64,000 bases of DNA from Magnetospirillum sp. 15-1 (GTDB lineage Bacteria; Pseudomonadota; Alphaproteobacteria; Rhodospirillales; Magnetospirillaceae), in assembly GCF_900184795.1 (NCBI RefSeq), contig NZ_FXXN01000023.1, positions 205,055 to 269,054 of the forward strand, given 5' to 3'. The notes beneath the pieces were generated by a model. That model had not been told where the DNA came from. It did no database searches and saw only the letters and a list, made by a program, of their open reading frames with translations. The position numbers were made by a program, and so were the translations under genes. Positions 41,902 to 51,619 of this stretch are shown piece by piece; within the stretch, counting starts at the first letter, position 1, and each line of letters starts with the position of its first letter.

Positions 41902-43772
41902 GGGCTTGGCGCCCCGCCCTGCTGCCGCTGCCAGGCCTCCAGCACCAGAAGCGCCCAGACCTTCAGGGAATGATCGCGCCGCCCGCTGCGCTGTTCGGCC
42001 AGCAGGCGCTCCACCGGCGGCCAGCGCAGCCCCAGCTCCTCCAGGCGGGCGGGGGTCAGGCGCTCGGCCACCATGGGCTTCAGCTCGCGCTGCAACCACA
42101 ATCCCATGGGCGGATTAAACCCCAGCTTGGGCCGGTCGACGATCTCGGCGGGCAGCAGCCGGCGCGCCACCGCCTTCAGCAGGGACTTTTTGCCGAAGGC
42201 GAAACGGGTGGCGGCCTGGATGGCGCCCACCGCCTCGGCCAGCCGGTGGTCCAGCAGCGGCAGCCGCAATTCCAGGGCATGGGCCATGCTCATTGCATCG
42301 CCGTAGGACAGCAGGTTGCCGGGCAGGAAGGACAGCAGGTCGGTCTGCTGCATGGCGTCCAGGGCGTCGGCCCCGGCCACCGCGCGGTACAGGGCGGCCA
42401 GCGGCCGCCCGGCCTCGGCCCCGCCCAGCAGCGCCGCCCGCTCGGCAGGGTCGAAATACTCGACCCACGAGGCATAGCGCTCGTCCGCCGCAAGGCCCAA
42501 AGACCCCAGGAACTCACGGGCGCGGCGGAAGGCATGGCGGCCAGAGCTGCTTTCCGGGATCAGCCCGGCCAGGGGCGCCACCACGCCCCGGCGCAGCCAG
42601 ACGGGCAGCAGGCGGGCGGCGCGCTCGGCCAGCAGCCCCCCCTGGTAGCGGGGATAGCCGGCGAAGATCTCGTCGCCGCCGTCGCCGACCAGGGCGACGG
42701 TGACGTGCTGGCGGGCCAGCCGGGACAGATCGTCGATGAGCAGGGCGGTGGGATTGCCGAAGGGCTCGCCGAAATGCCGCACCATGGCGTCTAGCCGTCC
42801 GGCGATGCCGGGGCTGGCCGGCAATTCGGTGTGGTGGCTGCCCACATGGGCGGCGACCTGGGCGGCGGCGTCGCGCTCGTCATAGGCGGCGGCGTCGAAG
42901 GTCATGGTGAAGGTGCGGATGGGCGGCGCGCCCTGGCGGCGGGCCTCCTCGGCCATCAGGGCGGCGATCACCGAGGAATCGATGCCCCCCGACAGGAAGC
43001 AGCCCACCGGCACGTCCGAGACCAGACGGTCGACCACCGCCTGACGCACCAGGGGGATCAGCTCCTCCACCGCCTCGTCATGGCGTATGGGGCGGCCACC
43101 GGTGAAGGGTGGGCTCCACCAGCGCCGGATGTCCCAGGACCCGTTGCGCCACCGTAACAGATGTCCGGGCTCCAGCTTGGCGATGCCGGCATGGATGGTG
43201 CGCGGCGCCGGCACGTAGAGGCAGGCCAGATAGTCCGACACCGCCCGGTGATCCAGGCCGAGATCGACGCCCGGGCAGGCGGCCAAAGCGTGAATTTCCG
43301 AAGCGAAGGCCAGATGCCCGCCTGGCAGGGCCGCCCAGACCAGGGGCTTGACCCCGAAGCGGTCGCGGACCAGCAGCAGCGAGCACTCATGCCGGTCCCA
43401 CAGGGCCACGGCGAACATGCCCACCAGCTGGTCCAAGGCCGCCTCGCCCTGGCGCATGAGCAGGCGCAGCAGTACCTCGGTGTCGCTGGCAGTGGCGAAA
43501 GTCTCGCCCTTGGCCTCCAACTCCGCCCGCAAGGCCCGGTAATTGTAAATCTCGCCGTTGAAAACCACGACCCAGCGGCCGCAGGGCGAGGCCATGGGCT
43601 GGTGCCCGCCCGGCGACAGGTCGATCACCGCCAGACGGGTCTGGGCCAGGGCGGCACCTGAATCCTCGTCCCGCCACAGGCCATGATCGTCGGGGCCGCG
43701 ATGGTCCAGCCGCCGCCGCATGGCGTCCAGGTCGGGCAGGGCGATGTTGGTGGCTCCGGCGATGCCGCACAT
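41895..43772 (-). CDS. asnB: Asparagine-synthetase-like amidotransferase 2
   Basis: A 625-residue AsnB-type enzyme, full length, with MCGIAGATN (catalytic Cys2 present), RRLDHRGPDDHGLW, FNGEIYNYRALR and the pyrophosphate loop GCFLSGGIDSSVIAAL. Members in glycan loci amidate uronic acids or other carboxylates with glutamine nitrogen. Start at 43772 is fixed by Met-Cys. Followed with seven-base overlap by the flippase, and preceded by a CgeB-like glycosyltransferase gene. Confidence 0.9.
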   Translation of the reverse strand: MCGIAGATNIALPDLDAMRRRLDHRGPDDHGLWRDEDSGAALAQTRLAVIDLSPGGHQPMASPCGRWVVVFNGEIYNYRALRAELEAKGETFATASDTEVLLRLLMRQGEAALDQLVGMFAVALWDRHECSLLLVRDRFGVKPLVWAALPGGHLAFASEIHALAACPGVDLGLDHRAVSDYLACLYVPAPRTIHAGIAKLEPGHLLRWRNGSWDIRRWWSPPFTGGRPIRHDEAVEELIPLVRQAVVDRLVSDVPVGCFLSGGIDSSVIAALMAEEARRQGAPPIRTFTMTFDAAAYDERDAAAQVAAHVGSHHTELPASPGIAGRLDAMVRHFGEPFGNPTALLIDDLSRLARQHVTVALVGDGGDEIFAGYPRYQGGLLAERAARLLPVWLRRGVVAPLAGLIPESSSGRHAFRRAREFLGSLGLAADERYASWVEYFDPAERAALLGGAEAGRPLAALYRAVAGADALDAMQQTDLLSFLPGNLLSYGDAMSMAHALELRLPLLDHRLAEAVGAIQAATRFAFGKKSLLKAVARRLLPAEIVDRPKLGFNPPMGLWLQRELKPMVAERLTPARLEELGLRWPPVERLLAEQRSGRRDHSLKVWALLVLEAWQRQQGGAPSPC

Positions 43773-43776
43773 GAAT

Positions 43777-44832
43777 TCAGCCCTCTCCGTCTCGTCCGGC
43801 CTCGGCCAGGATGGCGCCGAGGCGGCTGTCGTGGTCGTGACCGTCAGCCAACACCCTGGCCCGGCCGGCGGTGGCGATCCTGGCCCGTCTTTCGGCATCG
43901 GCCAGCCAGCGTTGGGCGGAGTCCACCAGTTCGGACTCGTCGCCGAACAGAATGGCCTCGGTTCCGTCCTGGAACAATCCGGCGATTTCGGAATTGCGCT
44001 CGTGCATCATGAAGCCGCCGCAGGCGGGAATCTCCATGGAACGGCAGGTCTGGAGGTCGCGGTTGGCCTTGCGCAGGAAGGTGAGGTTGATGGCGCTGGC
44101 GGCGATGACCTTGGCGAAATCCTCGCCGTAGACGGGGCGGTTCTCAATCTGAAGCAGCGGATGGGCGCCGGCTTCGGCGGCCCAGCCGTTGCCCCACACC
44201 CGTACCGCCAGGCCGGCCCGGCACAGGGCCAGGATGCTGTCGCGGCGGGGGCGCTCGAAGGTACCGATGAGACTGATGTCCGTGCCCCACGCGACGCGCT
44301 CGGCTTCGCTCGGCTCGGTCGGCTGGTGAAGGATCGGATCGAAACTGTTATGAACGAACAGGGCCCGCTTGGCCCCACGGGCGGGGATTTCCGCCGGGCC
44401 GGCATTGAACGACTTGGTCGTGACCCACAGGTCGAACAGCGGCAAGGCCCGGTCCAGCTGCGCCGAGCCCAGGCGGGGATTCATCAGGTCGTCCCCGGAA
44501 TACCAGACCAGCCGGATGCCGGGGCAGGCGGCCTTCAGCGCCCGCAACGTCGCCGCCGTCAGGGTGGGGACGTTGTCGGCGAACAGGATGTCCCAGCCGC
44601 CCGAGGCCGCCAGCCGCAGCAGGGCGGGATTGAGTCCGGCCTCGTCGGCGGGGCGGCGCAGGTGGTGGCGCAGGCGGCGCATCAGGCTGGGCCGGTCCTC
44701 GCAGGTGCGCCCGGGCGGGGTGGAGGGCACGAAGGCGACGTCATGGCCCAGGCGCCGTAGCGCCGCCACGCGTTGAGGCGTGCGCGAGCCGGGAACGTCC
44801 TCGCCCGCGAACAGGATGCGCAGCGCCGTCAT
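43777..44832 (-). CDS. CgeB-like glycosyltransferase
   Basis: A 351-residue protein. ILFAGEDVPGSRTPQRVAALRRLGHDV opens the first GT-B domain; VWYSGDDLMNPRLG, TYPE region SAINLTFLRKANRDLQTCRSMEIPACGGFMMHERNSE and HDHDSRLGAIL match CgeB/spore-maturation-type glycosyltransferases (GT4-related), including the EIPACGGFMM donor-side loop. The ATG overlaps the stop of the short gene before it (ATGA). Likely adds one sugar to the glycan. Confidence 0.82.
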   Translation of the reverse strand: MTALRILFAGEDVPGSRTPQRVAALRRLGHDVAFVPSTPPGRTCEDRPSLMRRLRHHLRRPADEAGLNPALLRLAASGGWDILFADNVPTLTAATLRALKAACPGIRLVWYSGDDLMNPRLGSAQLDRALPLFDLWVTTKSFNAGPAEIPARGAKRALFVHNSFDPILHQPTEPSEAERVAWGTDISLIGTFERPRRDSILALCRAGLAVRVWGNGWAAEAGAHPLLQIENRPVYGEDFAKVIAASAINLTFLRKANRDLQTCRSMEIPACGGFMMHERNSEIAGLFQDGTEAILFGDESELVDSAQRWLADAERRARIATAGRARVLADGHDHDSRLGAILAEAGRDGEG

Positions 44833-45131
44833 GGCCGTCCGCTCCAGACCTGCTCCCAGGCGTCGGCAAGGCCGTTCCTCCATCGCTCCAGCTCGGGCAG
44901 CCAGCAGCCGATGCCGACGCAGTCGATGCCGCCGAAGCAGGTCCCGCGGCGGATACCCGGCCGCGCCCCCTGGAGCAGGCGCCAGCTGGGCGCCACCAGA
45001 CCGGGTTCGTCGCCCCAGATGGCGTAATAGGCCTGATGGCCCAGCGCGCGTAGATGGTGGGCCAGGATGGCGCATTTGGCGGGCACGCCGCCTTCGAACG
45101 GCGGAATGGTGGCGAGGAGGACCTTGCTCAT
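44829..45131 (-). pseudogene. Truncated N-terminal part of a glycosyltransferase
   Basis: A 100-residue open frame starting MSKVLLATIPPFEGGVPAKCAILAHHLRALGHQAYYAIWG, the beginning of a GT-B acceptor domain, then CFGGIDCVGIGCWLPELE. It ends at an in-phase stop overlapping the next ATG, so only about a quarter of a normal glycosyltransferase remains, and the other three quarters are not found in any frame. It may be a decay product of an internal deletion or a small protein of its own. Confidence 0.55.
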
Positions 45132-46366
45132 GCCGCCTCCCCCTCACCGGGCCGCCGCAGGGTGCCGATGGCCAGCATGAGGGCATAGCCGCGCCCGCTT
45201 CCGCGGCTGCCGAACAGGCTGATGGCCGACAGCAGGGCCAGCATGAAGGCGGTGGCCACGGCAAGGCCGGCCCAGACGGCGCGGATCAGCGGTTTCCCCA
45301 GCAGGGTCGGCGACCCGGAATAGCCAGCCACCACCCGCTCCGGGGTGCCGCAATAGCGGTCCCACAACAGAAGCCGGCCCTGGGACAGGCTCGGCTTATG
45401 GGGCCAGACGATGCGGGGAATGACCGAACCGAGAAAATAGAACGGAGAATCCGATGTCTGGTCCATGCCGGCCCGGTCGACCACCCGGCTCAGGCAATAG
45501 CCGCTTTCGGCCTGCCGTTCGCCCAGCTTGCCTACCGCCGCCACCGCGATCTGATAAGGGGTGACCGGAATATTCGGACCCATCAGCCCGCGGGTATAGG
45601 GCAGGGACGTCATGGCTCCGATCAGCAATGCGGCCAGGATGGCGACGCCGCCCAGCATTACCGCGATTCGCGCCGATGCCAGCAATCCGGCCAGAGCCAG
45701 GCAGACCATCAGCAGCAGAGGTTCCTTTCCGACGCCGTAGGACAGCATCACCATCAGGGCCAAACCCGAAACCAGCAGAGACATCCGGCGCCGCGACGGG
45801 ACATGGATGGCGTCGAGGACCAGCAGGGTCACCGTCATGGTCAGGAAGGGCATGATCATTCCGGCGATGGACGCCACCGGCGCCGACAGCAGGCCGTAGC
45901 GGGGCGAGGCCCAGGTCCACAGCGCCTCCAGCGCCGCCAGGCCCAGGCACAGTGCGCGCAGCAGGACCGGGCGCCCCCGGGGCAGGGTCAGGGCGATCTC
46001 ACCCGTGGGACAGAAGGCCGATATCCCGGCATGGGCGGCAAGGCACAGGGCGGCGAAACCCAGCACCAGCCGTTCGGCCCCATGGCCGAGAAAGGCCGGC
46101 GCCCAGCGCTCGCCCCAGCCGCTGACAAGGCCGGGCGGCAGGAACGGCATGACCGAGGTGGTCAGGGAATAGAAGATGATGACCAGGACGGCCAGCAGGA
46201 AAAGCGGCGACAGCAGGGCATAGCGGCGCCCGCTCCTTAGTCCCAGCGCCACGATGGCCGCCAGCAACAGCAGCAGGCCCAGGCGCACCGGCGGCACCGG
46301 CAGGCCCACGGCCAGCCAGCCGGCGGCGGATAGGGCCAGCAGGGCCATGATCACCGCGCCGCGCAT
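45128..46366 (-). CDS. O-antigen polymerase/ligase-like membrane protein
   Basis: A 412-residue protein with about eleven hydrophobic segments and one longer periplasmic loop (residues about 280-350, containing ESGYCLSRVVDRAGMDQTSDSPFYFLGSVIPRIVWPHKPSLSQGRLLLW), as in Wzy-type polymerases. The loop is rich in Arg and Trp, as expected for glycan handling. It overlaps the glycosyltransferase gene upstream by one base and the truncated gene downstream by ATGA. Polymerase or ligase cannot be told apart from sequence alone. Confidence 0.7.
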   Translation of the reverse strand: MRGAVIMALLALSAAGWLAVGLPVPPVRLGLLLLLAAIVALGLRSGRRYALLSPLFLLAVLVIIFYSLTTSVMPFLPPGLVSGWGERWAPAFLGHGAERLVLGFAALCLAAHAGISAFCPTGEIALTLPRGRPVLLRALCLGLAALEALWTWASPRYGLLSAPVASIAGMIMPFLTMTVTLLVLDAIHVPSRRRMSLLVSGLALMVMLSYGVGKEPLLLMVCLALAGLLASARIAVMLGGVAILAALLIGAMTSLPYTRGLMGPNIPVTPYQIAVAAVGKLGERQAESGYCLSRVVDRAGMDQTSDSPFYFLGSVIPRIVWPHKPSLSQGRLLLWDRYCGTPERVVAGYSGSPTLLGKPLIRAVWAGLAVATAFMLALLSAISLFGSRGSGRGYALMLAIGTLRRPGEGEAA

Positions 46367-47643
46367 CAGGTCCCCATCAGGGTGAGATAGGCACCGGCGA
46401 CGGCGTCGATGCGGTGTTCGGCCAGGATGGCGGCGATGATGGCGGGATCGGGGATGGGTGGCGCGCCCAGGAAGACCGCGGCCCGCTCCAGACTTTCGGC
46501 GCCGACCGGTTCGGCGGTGGACAGAGACAGGGCGGCGCCGGACCGGTCGAGGAATTTGGCCGAGGTGTCGTCGGTCACCGGGGCGAGATTCAGGACGGGC
46601 TTGGCCGCCGCCACGTATTCCACCACCTTGCTGGGCAACTGGTGGGGCGTGCTGTTGCCGAGATTGACCAGGATATGGGCGGCGGCCAGCATCCGGGCCA
46701 CGTTGGGCCGCGCCACCGAGCCGTGCACATGCAGCCGCTCGCCCAGCAGGCCCCGGCCCCGGGCGATCTCGGCGGTGCAGTCGTTGATGTCGCCCAGCAG
46801 GTGCAGATGCAGATCGAGCCCGCGCTCCACCAGCCCGTGGGTCAGCTCCAGCAGCCAGGCCGGATTGCGGATGGCGCGGTAGAGGGTGCCCACATAGACC
46901 ATGTGGACGCCGTCGCCCAGGCGTTCCGCCGCCGCAGGAAGATCGGGCAGGGACAGCAGCGGCGGCACCACGGCGATATGGCCCAGGCCGGGAAAGGCCT
47001 GGGCATAGGCGTCGCGGCACGATTCCACCGTCACCGTCACCCGATCGGCCCGGGCCACCACCGCCGCCTCGGTGCGCCGGTTCAGCCCGGAATAGAGGCC
47101 GTGGTTGTTGAGGGGAATCTCGTGGAAGAAGCTGAACGGATCGCCGCTGTCGGCGATCCAGGTCAGGCCGGGATGGCGCCGTTTCAGGGTGAGGCCGACC
47201 AGATGGCCGGTGAAGGGATGGGACACCGTCACCAGGGCGTCATGGCCGCCGTCTTGCCGCAGCAGGGCCTCGGCCCGGCCCAGGGCGGGAAAGTACCAGA
47301 GGCAGGCGTAATCGGGCCAGAACAGCCGGCGCCAGGTCCGGTCGTAGACCGCCTTGATCAGCCGGGCCAGCAGGCCTCGCCGTCCCCCTCCGCCGCTGGC
47401 CGCCGTTTCCGCTCCGTGGGGCCGCCGCCCCAGCCGGCCGCGCAGCCATTGCCCCAGCCGGCTGCCCACCCGGTGGATACGGACGCCGTTCAGGGTCTCG
47501 CGGCGGGCGTCGCCGCTTTTCCAGGCCGCCACCACGTCGACCTCGTGGCCCTGCCCCGCCAGATATTCGGCAATGGCCGTCCAGCGATAGGCGCGGGGTG
47601 CCCGGTCCGGGGCGTACAGGTTCGAGATGATCAGGATGCGCAT
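46366..47643 (-). CDS. GT4-family glycosyltransferase
   Basis: A 425-residue GT-B enzyme. It opens MRILIISNLYAPDRAPRAYRWTAIAEYLAGQGH and has VYVGTLYRAIRNPAWLL (second domain start) and LPSKVVEYVAAAKPVL, the donor-binding region. WbuB-like enzymes of capsule loci have this architecture. Overlaps the polymerase gene by one base at its 3' end and the heparinase-like gene by 13 bases at its start. Confidence 0.85.
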   Translation of the reverse strand: MRILIISNLYAPDRAPRAYRWTAIAEYLAGQGHEVDVVAAWKSGDARRETLNGVRIHRVGSRLGQWLRGRLGRRPHGAETAASGGGGRRGLLARLIKAVYDRTWRRLFWPDYACLWYFPALGRAEALLRQDGGHDALVTVSHPFTGHLVGLTLKRRHPGLTWIADSGDPFSFFHEIPLNNHGLYSGLNRRTEAAVVARADRVTVTVESCRDAYAQAFPGLGHIAVVPPLLSLPDLPAAAERLGDGVHMVYVGTLYRAIRNPAWLLELTHGLVERGLDLHLHLLGDINDCTAEIARGRGLLGERLHVHGSVARPNVARMLAAAHILVNLGNSTPHQLPSKVVEYVAAAKPVLNLAPVTDDTSAKFLDRSGAALSLSTAEPVGAESLERAAVFLGAPPIPDPAIIAAILAEHRIDAVAGAYLTLMGT

Positions 47644-49748
47644 GATCGCAGGCGCTTGCCATAGCCGGGGGAAAAGGGAACGGAACAGCTGAAATAGGCG
47701 CGGAGCTCCTCCCGCCCGTCAAGGGTCACATGGCCGGGGGCCAGGCCGTAATCCTCGACGATGATGGCCCAGGCGGTCAGGCGGACCCGGCGGCGTACCG
47801 GTGCGCCGAAGCCGTGGTGCAGGCCGTCGAATCCCTCCGGCCCAAAGGACAGGCAATGGGCCTTGGCCTCGTCGCCCAGCCAGAAATCACCGAGATCGAG
47901 GCGCCCCGGCTCCCGCGGCCCCGCCACCGGCGCCGGCGCCGCATGGGCCGCCACCGAGCGGTAGGCGTTCCGCCAGCGGCGGTCGGCGGTGTAGAGATAG
48001 GCGCCGGGATCGCTCAGCCAATCCTCGCCGTCGATGCAAAGCTCCAGGGCCAGCTGGTCGTTATGGGCGTGCCCCCCCCGGCCGTTGAGGCCGATGGCGC
48101 CGCAACGCAGGCTCAGCCATACCCGTTTCGTCTTCATTATGAAAATGCCGAAGGCGGGAAAGGCCAGGGTTTCCAGGCCCTGGTCCAGGTCCTCGCCGGG
48201 ACAGCGGATTTCGATCCGCCGGCACTCACCGTCCGGGGCGGCGTCCTCACCGCTGATCCGGGCGGCGGGGATGGGGGGTTCGGCGGGGATGGAGGAGGGG
48301 CAGAGCAGCCGCACCAGCAGGGCATCCAGCCAGTTCCCATCCCCGGCATGGCCGGCGAAGGCCTCGGCGGCGGCGGCGAAGGGGCGGTGGTCGAGCAGAT
48401 CCTCGTCCCAATAGACGGCGCTGTCGTCCAGGCCGTCCCAACCGTCCAGATTGGCGTAAAGGCGGCGCGCCTCGGCCGCCGAGCGCCGGGTCAGCACGGG
48501 ATGGGCCTTGAAGAACCGGCCGCTGTCGTTGTCGCCGATCTGGGCCACCCGGCCATCGGGACGGGTGACGGCACGGGTGAAGGCGGCCATGCGCCCGGCC
48601 AGACGGCGCAGGGAATCCAGATCGGGGCGGTGGCCGGGGCGGAGCGGCCGGTGGGGCCGGGTCCGCAGGGCCGAGGGATCGGCGGCGCGGCCCTCATCCG
48701 TCCGTCCGGTCAGCAGGGCGGCGGTGAAGACGATCATCTCACCCGACAGCCGGTGATAGCAGGTGGAGGCCTCAAAGCTGGCGCCATCGCTCAGCACCTG
48801 ATGGGCGGCTTCCGTCTCCAGCTCCTGGGCGGCGAAGGCCAGCCAGGCGTCGCTCTCGGCCGAGGGCGGCAGCAGGGCGGCGATGAAGGCCAGGCCGCAG
48901 ATATCGGCCAGATAGTGGTTGCCCCGCCCTTCGGGATACCATTCCAGATGGGAAACGATATGGCGGCCATGGTCGGTCAGGCTGGCGGCCAGCACCTGCT
49001 CGAAATCGGCGTCGAAGACGTGGCCGACGGCGCGGAACAGGTCGAAGGCCACCACCCAATTGGCGGCACGGATGGCCACATCCATGGCGCAGCGCCAGTT
49101 GACCCCGAAGCGCGGCGGATTGGCGGCGATGAAATCCAGCACCTGATTGCGGAAAGCCCGGGCGTCGGCGGCGTCGCCGTCCAGGGCGAACGACCAGGCC
49201 AGCACCAGCAGATGCTGCATGCGGGCCAGTTCCCAGGGAACCTTGATATCGGCCCCGGCGGCATGGCCGAAGGCGATGTGGCCGTACCATTGGCTTTCCG
49301 ACCAGCGCCAGCCGGACTTGATGTCCAGCTGCCAGTCCATGGGCTGCCATTGGGGATCGATCAAGGCCCGGATTCGGCGGGACTGTGCCAGATTGGCCTC
49401 GTTGATCGCATCGCCTGCGGCGGCGGAGTGATAGGCGTGACCTTCGGTGCCGGCGCACGTCATACCGTGGCGGGGGCGGACCCAGCCCGATCCCAGCAGA
49501 TCGACCCAGCCGTCGCGGTGCAGGGCGGCCAGGGGGCGCAGCCAGTCCTGCTGGGCGGCCAGTTCCTGGCGCGGCGGCGGGGCCAGCAGGCGCCGCAGCG
49601 CCCCCGCCGGCGCCGGGGCGAAGGTCGGGTGCCGGATGTCGCGGCGATGGGCCAGGGCCGCCGCCAGCCGCCGCCGCACCAGACCGGCGGTACGGCGCGC
49701 CACCACATGGACCGGCAGCCTGAGGACCAGGCGCAGCCGTTGCATCAT
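47631..49748 (-). CDS. Heparinase II/III-family protein
   Basis: A 705-residue protein with an alpha-helical toroid (residues about 90-350: WRWSESQWYGHIAFGHAAGADIKVPWELARMQHL and SDGASFEASTCYHRLSGEMI) and a C-terminal beta-sandwich containing the family signature GRGGHAHNDQLALELCIDGEDWLSDPGAY. Known members are polysaccharide lyases or hydrolases; those in biosynthetic loci probably trim or remodel the polymer. No clear signal peptide is visible, although the N-terminus is basic and hydrophobic. Its start overlaps the membrane protein gene by ATGA. Confidence 0.9.
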   Translation of the reverse strand: MMQRLRLVLRLPVHVVARRTAGLVRRRLAAALAHRRDIRHPTFAPAPAGALRRLLAPPPRQELAAQQDWLRPLAALHRDGWVDLLGSGWVRPRHGMTCAGTEGHAYHSAAAGDAINEANLAQSRRIRALIDPQWQPMDWQLDIKSGWRWSESQWYGHIAFGHAAGADIKVPWELARMQHLLVLAWSFALDGDAADARAFRNQVLDFIAANPPRFGVNWRCAMDVAIRAANWVVAFDLFRAVGHVFDADFEQVLAASLTDHGRHIVSHLEWYPEGRGNHYLADICGLAFIAALLPPSAESDAWLAFAAQELETEAAHQVLSDGASFEASTCYHRLSGEMIVFTAALLTGRTDEGRAADPSALRTRPHRPLRPGHRPDLDSLRRLAGRMAAFTRAVTRPDGRVAQIGDNDSGRFFKAHPVLTRRSAAEARRLYANLDGWDGLDDSAVYWDEDLLDHRPFAAAAEAFAGHAGDGNWLDALLVRLLCPSSIPAEPPIPAARISGEDAAPDGECRRIEIRCPGEDLDQGLETLAFPAFGIFIMKTKRVWLSLRCGAIGLNGRGGHAHNDQLALELCIDGEDWLSDPGAYLYTADRRWRNAYRSVAAHAAPAPVAGPREPGRLDLGDFWLGDEAKAHCLSFGPEGFDGLHHGFGAPVRRRVRLTAWAIIVEDYGLAPGHVTLDGREELRAYFSCSVPFSPGYGKRLRSCAS

Positions 49749-51606
49749 GGCCTTTCCAACCGCTTGGCCTTCATGTAGGCGAGGATCTCGTGCCCGTCAT
49801 ACACCGCCGAGAACCGGTCCCGGGCCAGGGGGACCAGCCCGGGAATGGTGTCGGCGAAATAGCGCCCGACGAAGCTGCTGCTCGGGTCGGCGGCGATGAT
49901 CTCAGTGCGGGAAAATTCGTTGTGGCGGTTCTCGCTGTTGGTAGGAACGGTGACCAGCGCGGTGTTCTCGCGTTCAAAGGCGGTGATGACTTCGTCGAGG
50001 GATATGCCTTTGAGAGGATACAGCCTTTCGCGTTCGGTACCGGCGAACCAGCCGTTCACTGCGGCGGTACTCTGCGGGCAGTAGTAGGAATGCGGCCAGA
50101 TCAGGCCAAGATAACGCTCGCCGGGCTCGAGATGCCGGGTCACGTAGGTGCAGTTTTCGTAGAATGCACCCTGCATGGTCGGTGCGTCGCGATGATAGGC
50201 TGCGGCACTTTTCAGGCCCAGGGCCGGCGGCAGCCGCAGGGTGGCGTAAATGCCAACGAACAGACCCTGATTGATCGCCAGGACCAGAACGGCCCCTGCC
50301 AACAGCAGGCGAGCCGGCCTGATATCCGCGGTCATCGCCCAGGCCCGGCCAAGGCCAAGGGCGGCGAAAGCGGCGAAGATCGGCATCACGGGCAACAGGA
50401 AGCGGACCTGCTGCGACATGAAATAGTACCACATCACGTAGAAGGTCCCGAAAAACACCAGAACCGGCCACCGTTCCCGGCGTTGAACACCCGGCAGGAA
50501 CGCCAGGGGCGCAAAGGCCAGCAGATAGGGGGCCCCGATGACCGCGCCGTCGAAGGCGATCGTGGGATTGATGAAGATCCGCCACAGGCTGGGAAGGAGT
50601 TGGCTACGGTTCGTTGGTAGCCATAAAGCTGACCCGCGCCCTCGATAAGCTGAATCTGATCCGGGTTGAAAAATCGGTTGAACAGGGGGAATACCGGATT
50701 GCCGGAGTTGCTCCACGCCCATAGAGCGTGCGGGCTGAAAACCAAGGCGGCGGCGGCGATGGTGATTCCTTGGACCAGCATGCCCAGGCGGCGCCATGCG
50801 GGAGCCAGGGCCAGGGGGTCCATGGTCAGGGCGACCACCAGACCGTTGAACTTGACGCAGGACCCGGCACCCAGCATCAGCCCGGTGAGGATCGCCGATC
50901 GCCACGAGCCGGATTGCAGCCAGGTCAGGCAGGATAACAGGGCCGCGATGGTAAAGGCCGCGGTGGCGATATCGACCTCGGCGGTTCCCATCTCCCAGAT
51001 GACCACCCGCAGGATCAGGAGCATCAGAGCAGCCAGCAAGCCCTCCTCCTTTGTTCCTCCAAGCCGTCGTGTCAACGCGGCGGTGAAGGCGGCGGCCACC
51101 AGACCGAACAGGCCGTGGATCATCTGCGTCGCGTCGGCGAGTCCCAGGGCCATGAACAGCCGGTAGAGATTGCCCAGCAATTGGGGAAAGAAGACGAATT
51201 CCGCCAAGGCCCAATAGGGCTCGATCCGCCCCAGTTCCACATCGTGCAGAGCCAGGGGCAGATGATACATCAGGCCGTCGTAATCGTTGGGCGGCGCTAA
51301 CCCCTGCAGCAGGGAGGACAGGCCGACCACCCCAAGGGCCAGCCACAGTGTCAGCCCCACGCGGTCATGGGCCAGTTGCCTCGCCTCGCGGACGAGGGCC
51401 GCGGACCAGACGGAAAAGGGGGCGGCTCGCAATCCCAATCCGGCCAAGATTGTTGCGGCGACCGCCAACCCTCCCATGGACCAGGCGTCGAGTCGAATCA
51501 GTCCGATGCCGAACACCGAGACCTTTTCCAGGTAGTAGGGCCAATTTCCGGCGTAATAAAATACCAGCACCGTGCCGACCCAGGCGATGGCCAACCAGGT
51601 GATCAT
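49745..51606 (-). pseudogene. GT-C/GT39-like membrane protein with frameshift
   Basis: Starting at 51606 the frame encodes about 340 residues with many helices and the PPNDYDGLMYHLPLALHDVEL loop of GT-C enzymes, up to YGYQRTVANSFP. At 50591-50593 (GGG on the plus strand) the protein continues only in another frame: SLWRIFINPTIAFDGAVIG and on to the stop at 49745. One added base restores about 620 residues, similar in build to the protein at 35668-37467. The C-terminal soluble part ends HEILAYMKAKRLERP. Either an inactivating deletion or a sequence error. Confidence 0.8.
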
Positions 51607-51619
51607 GGTGTCTCGACGG

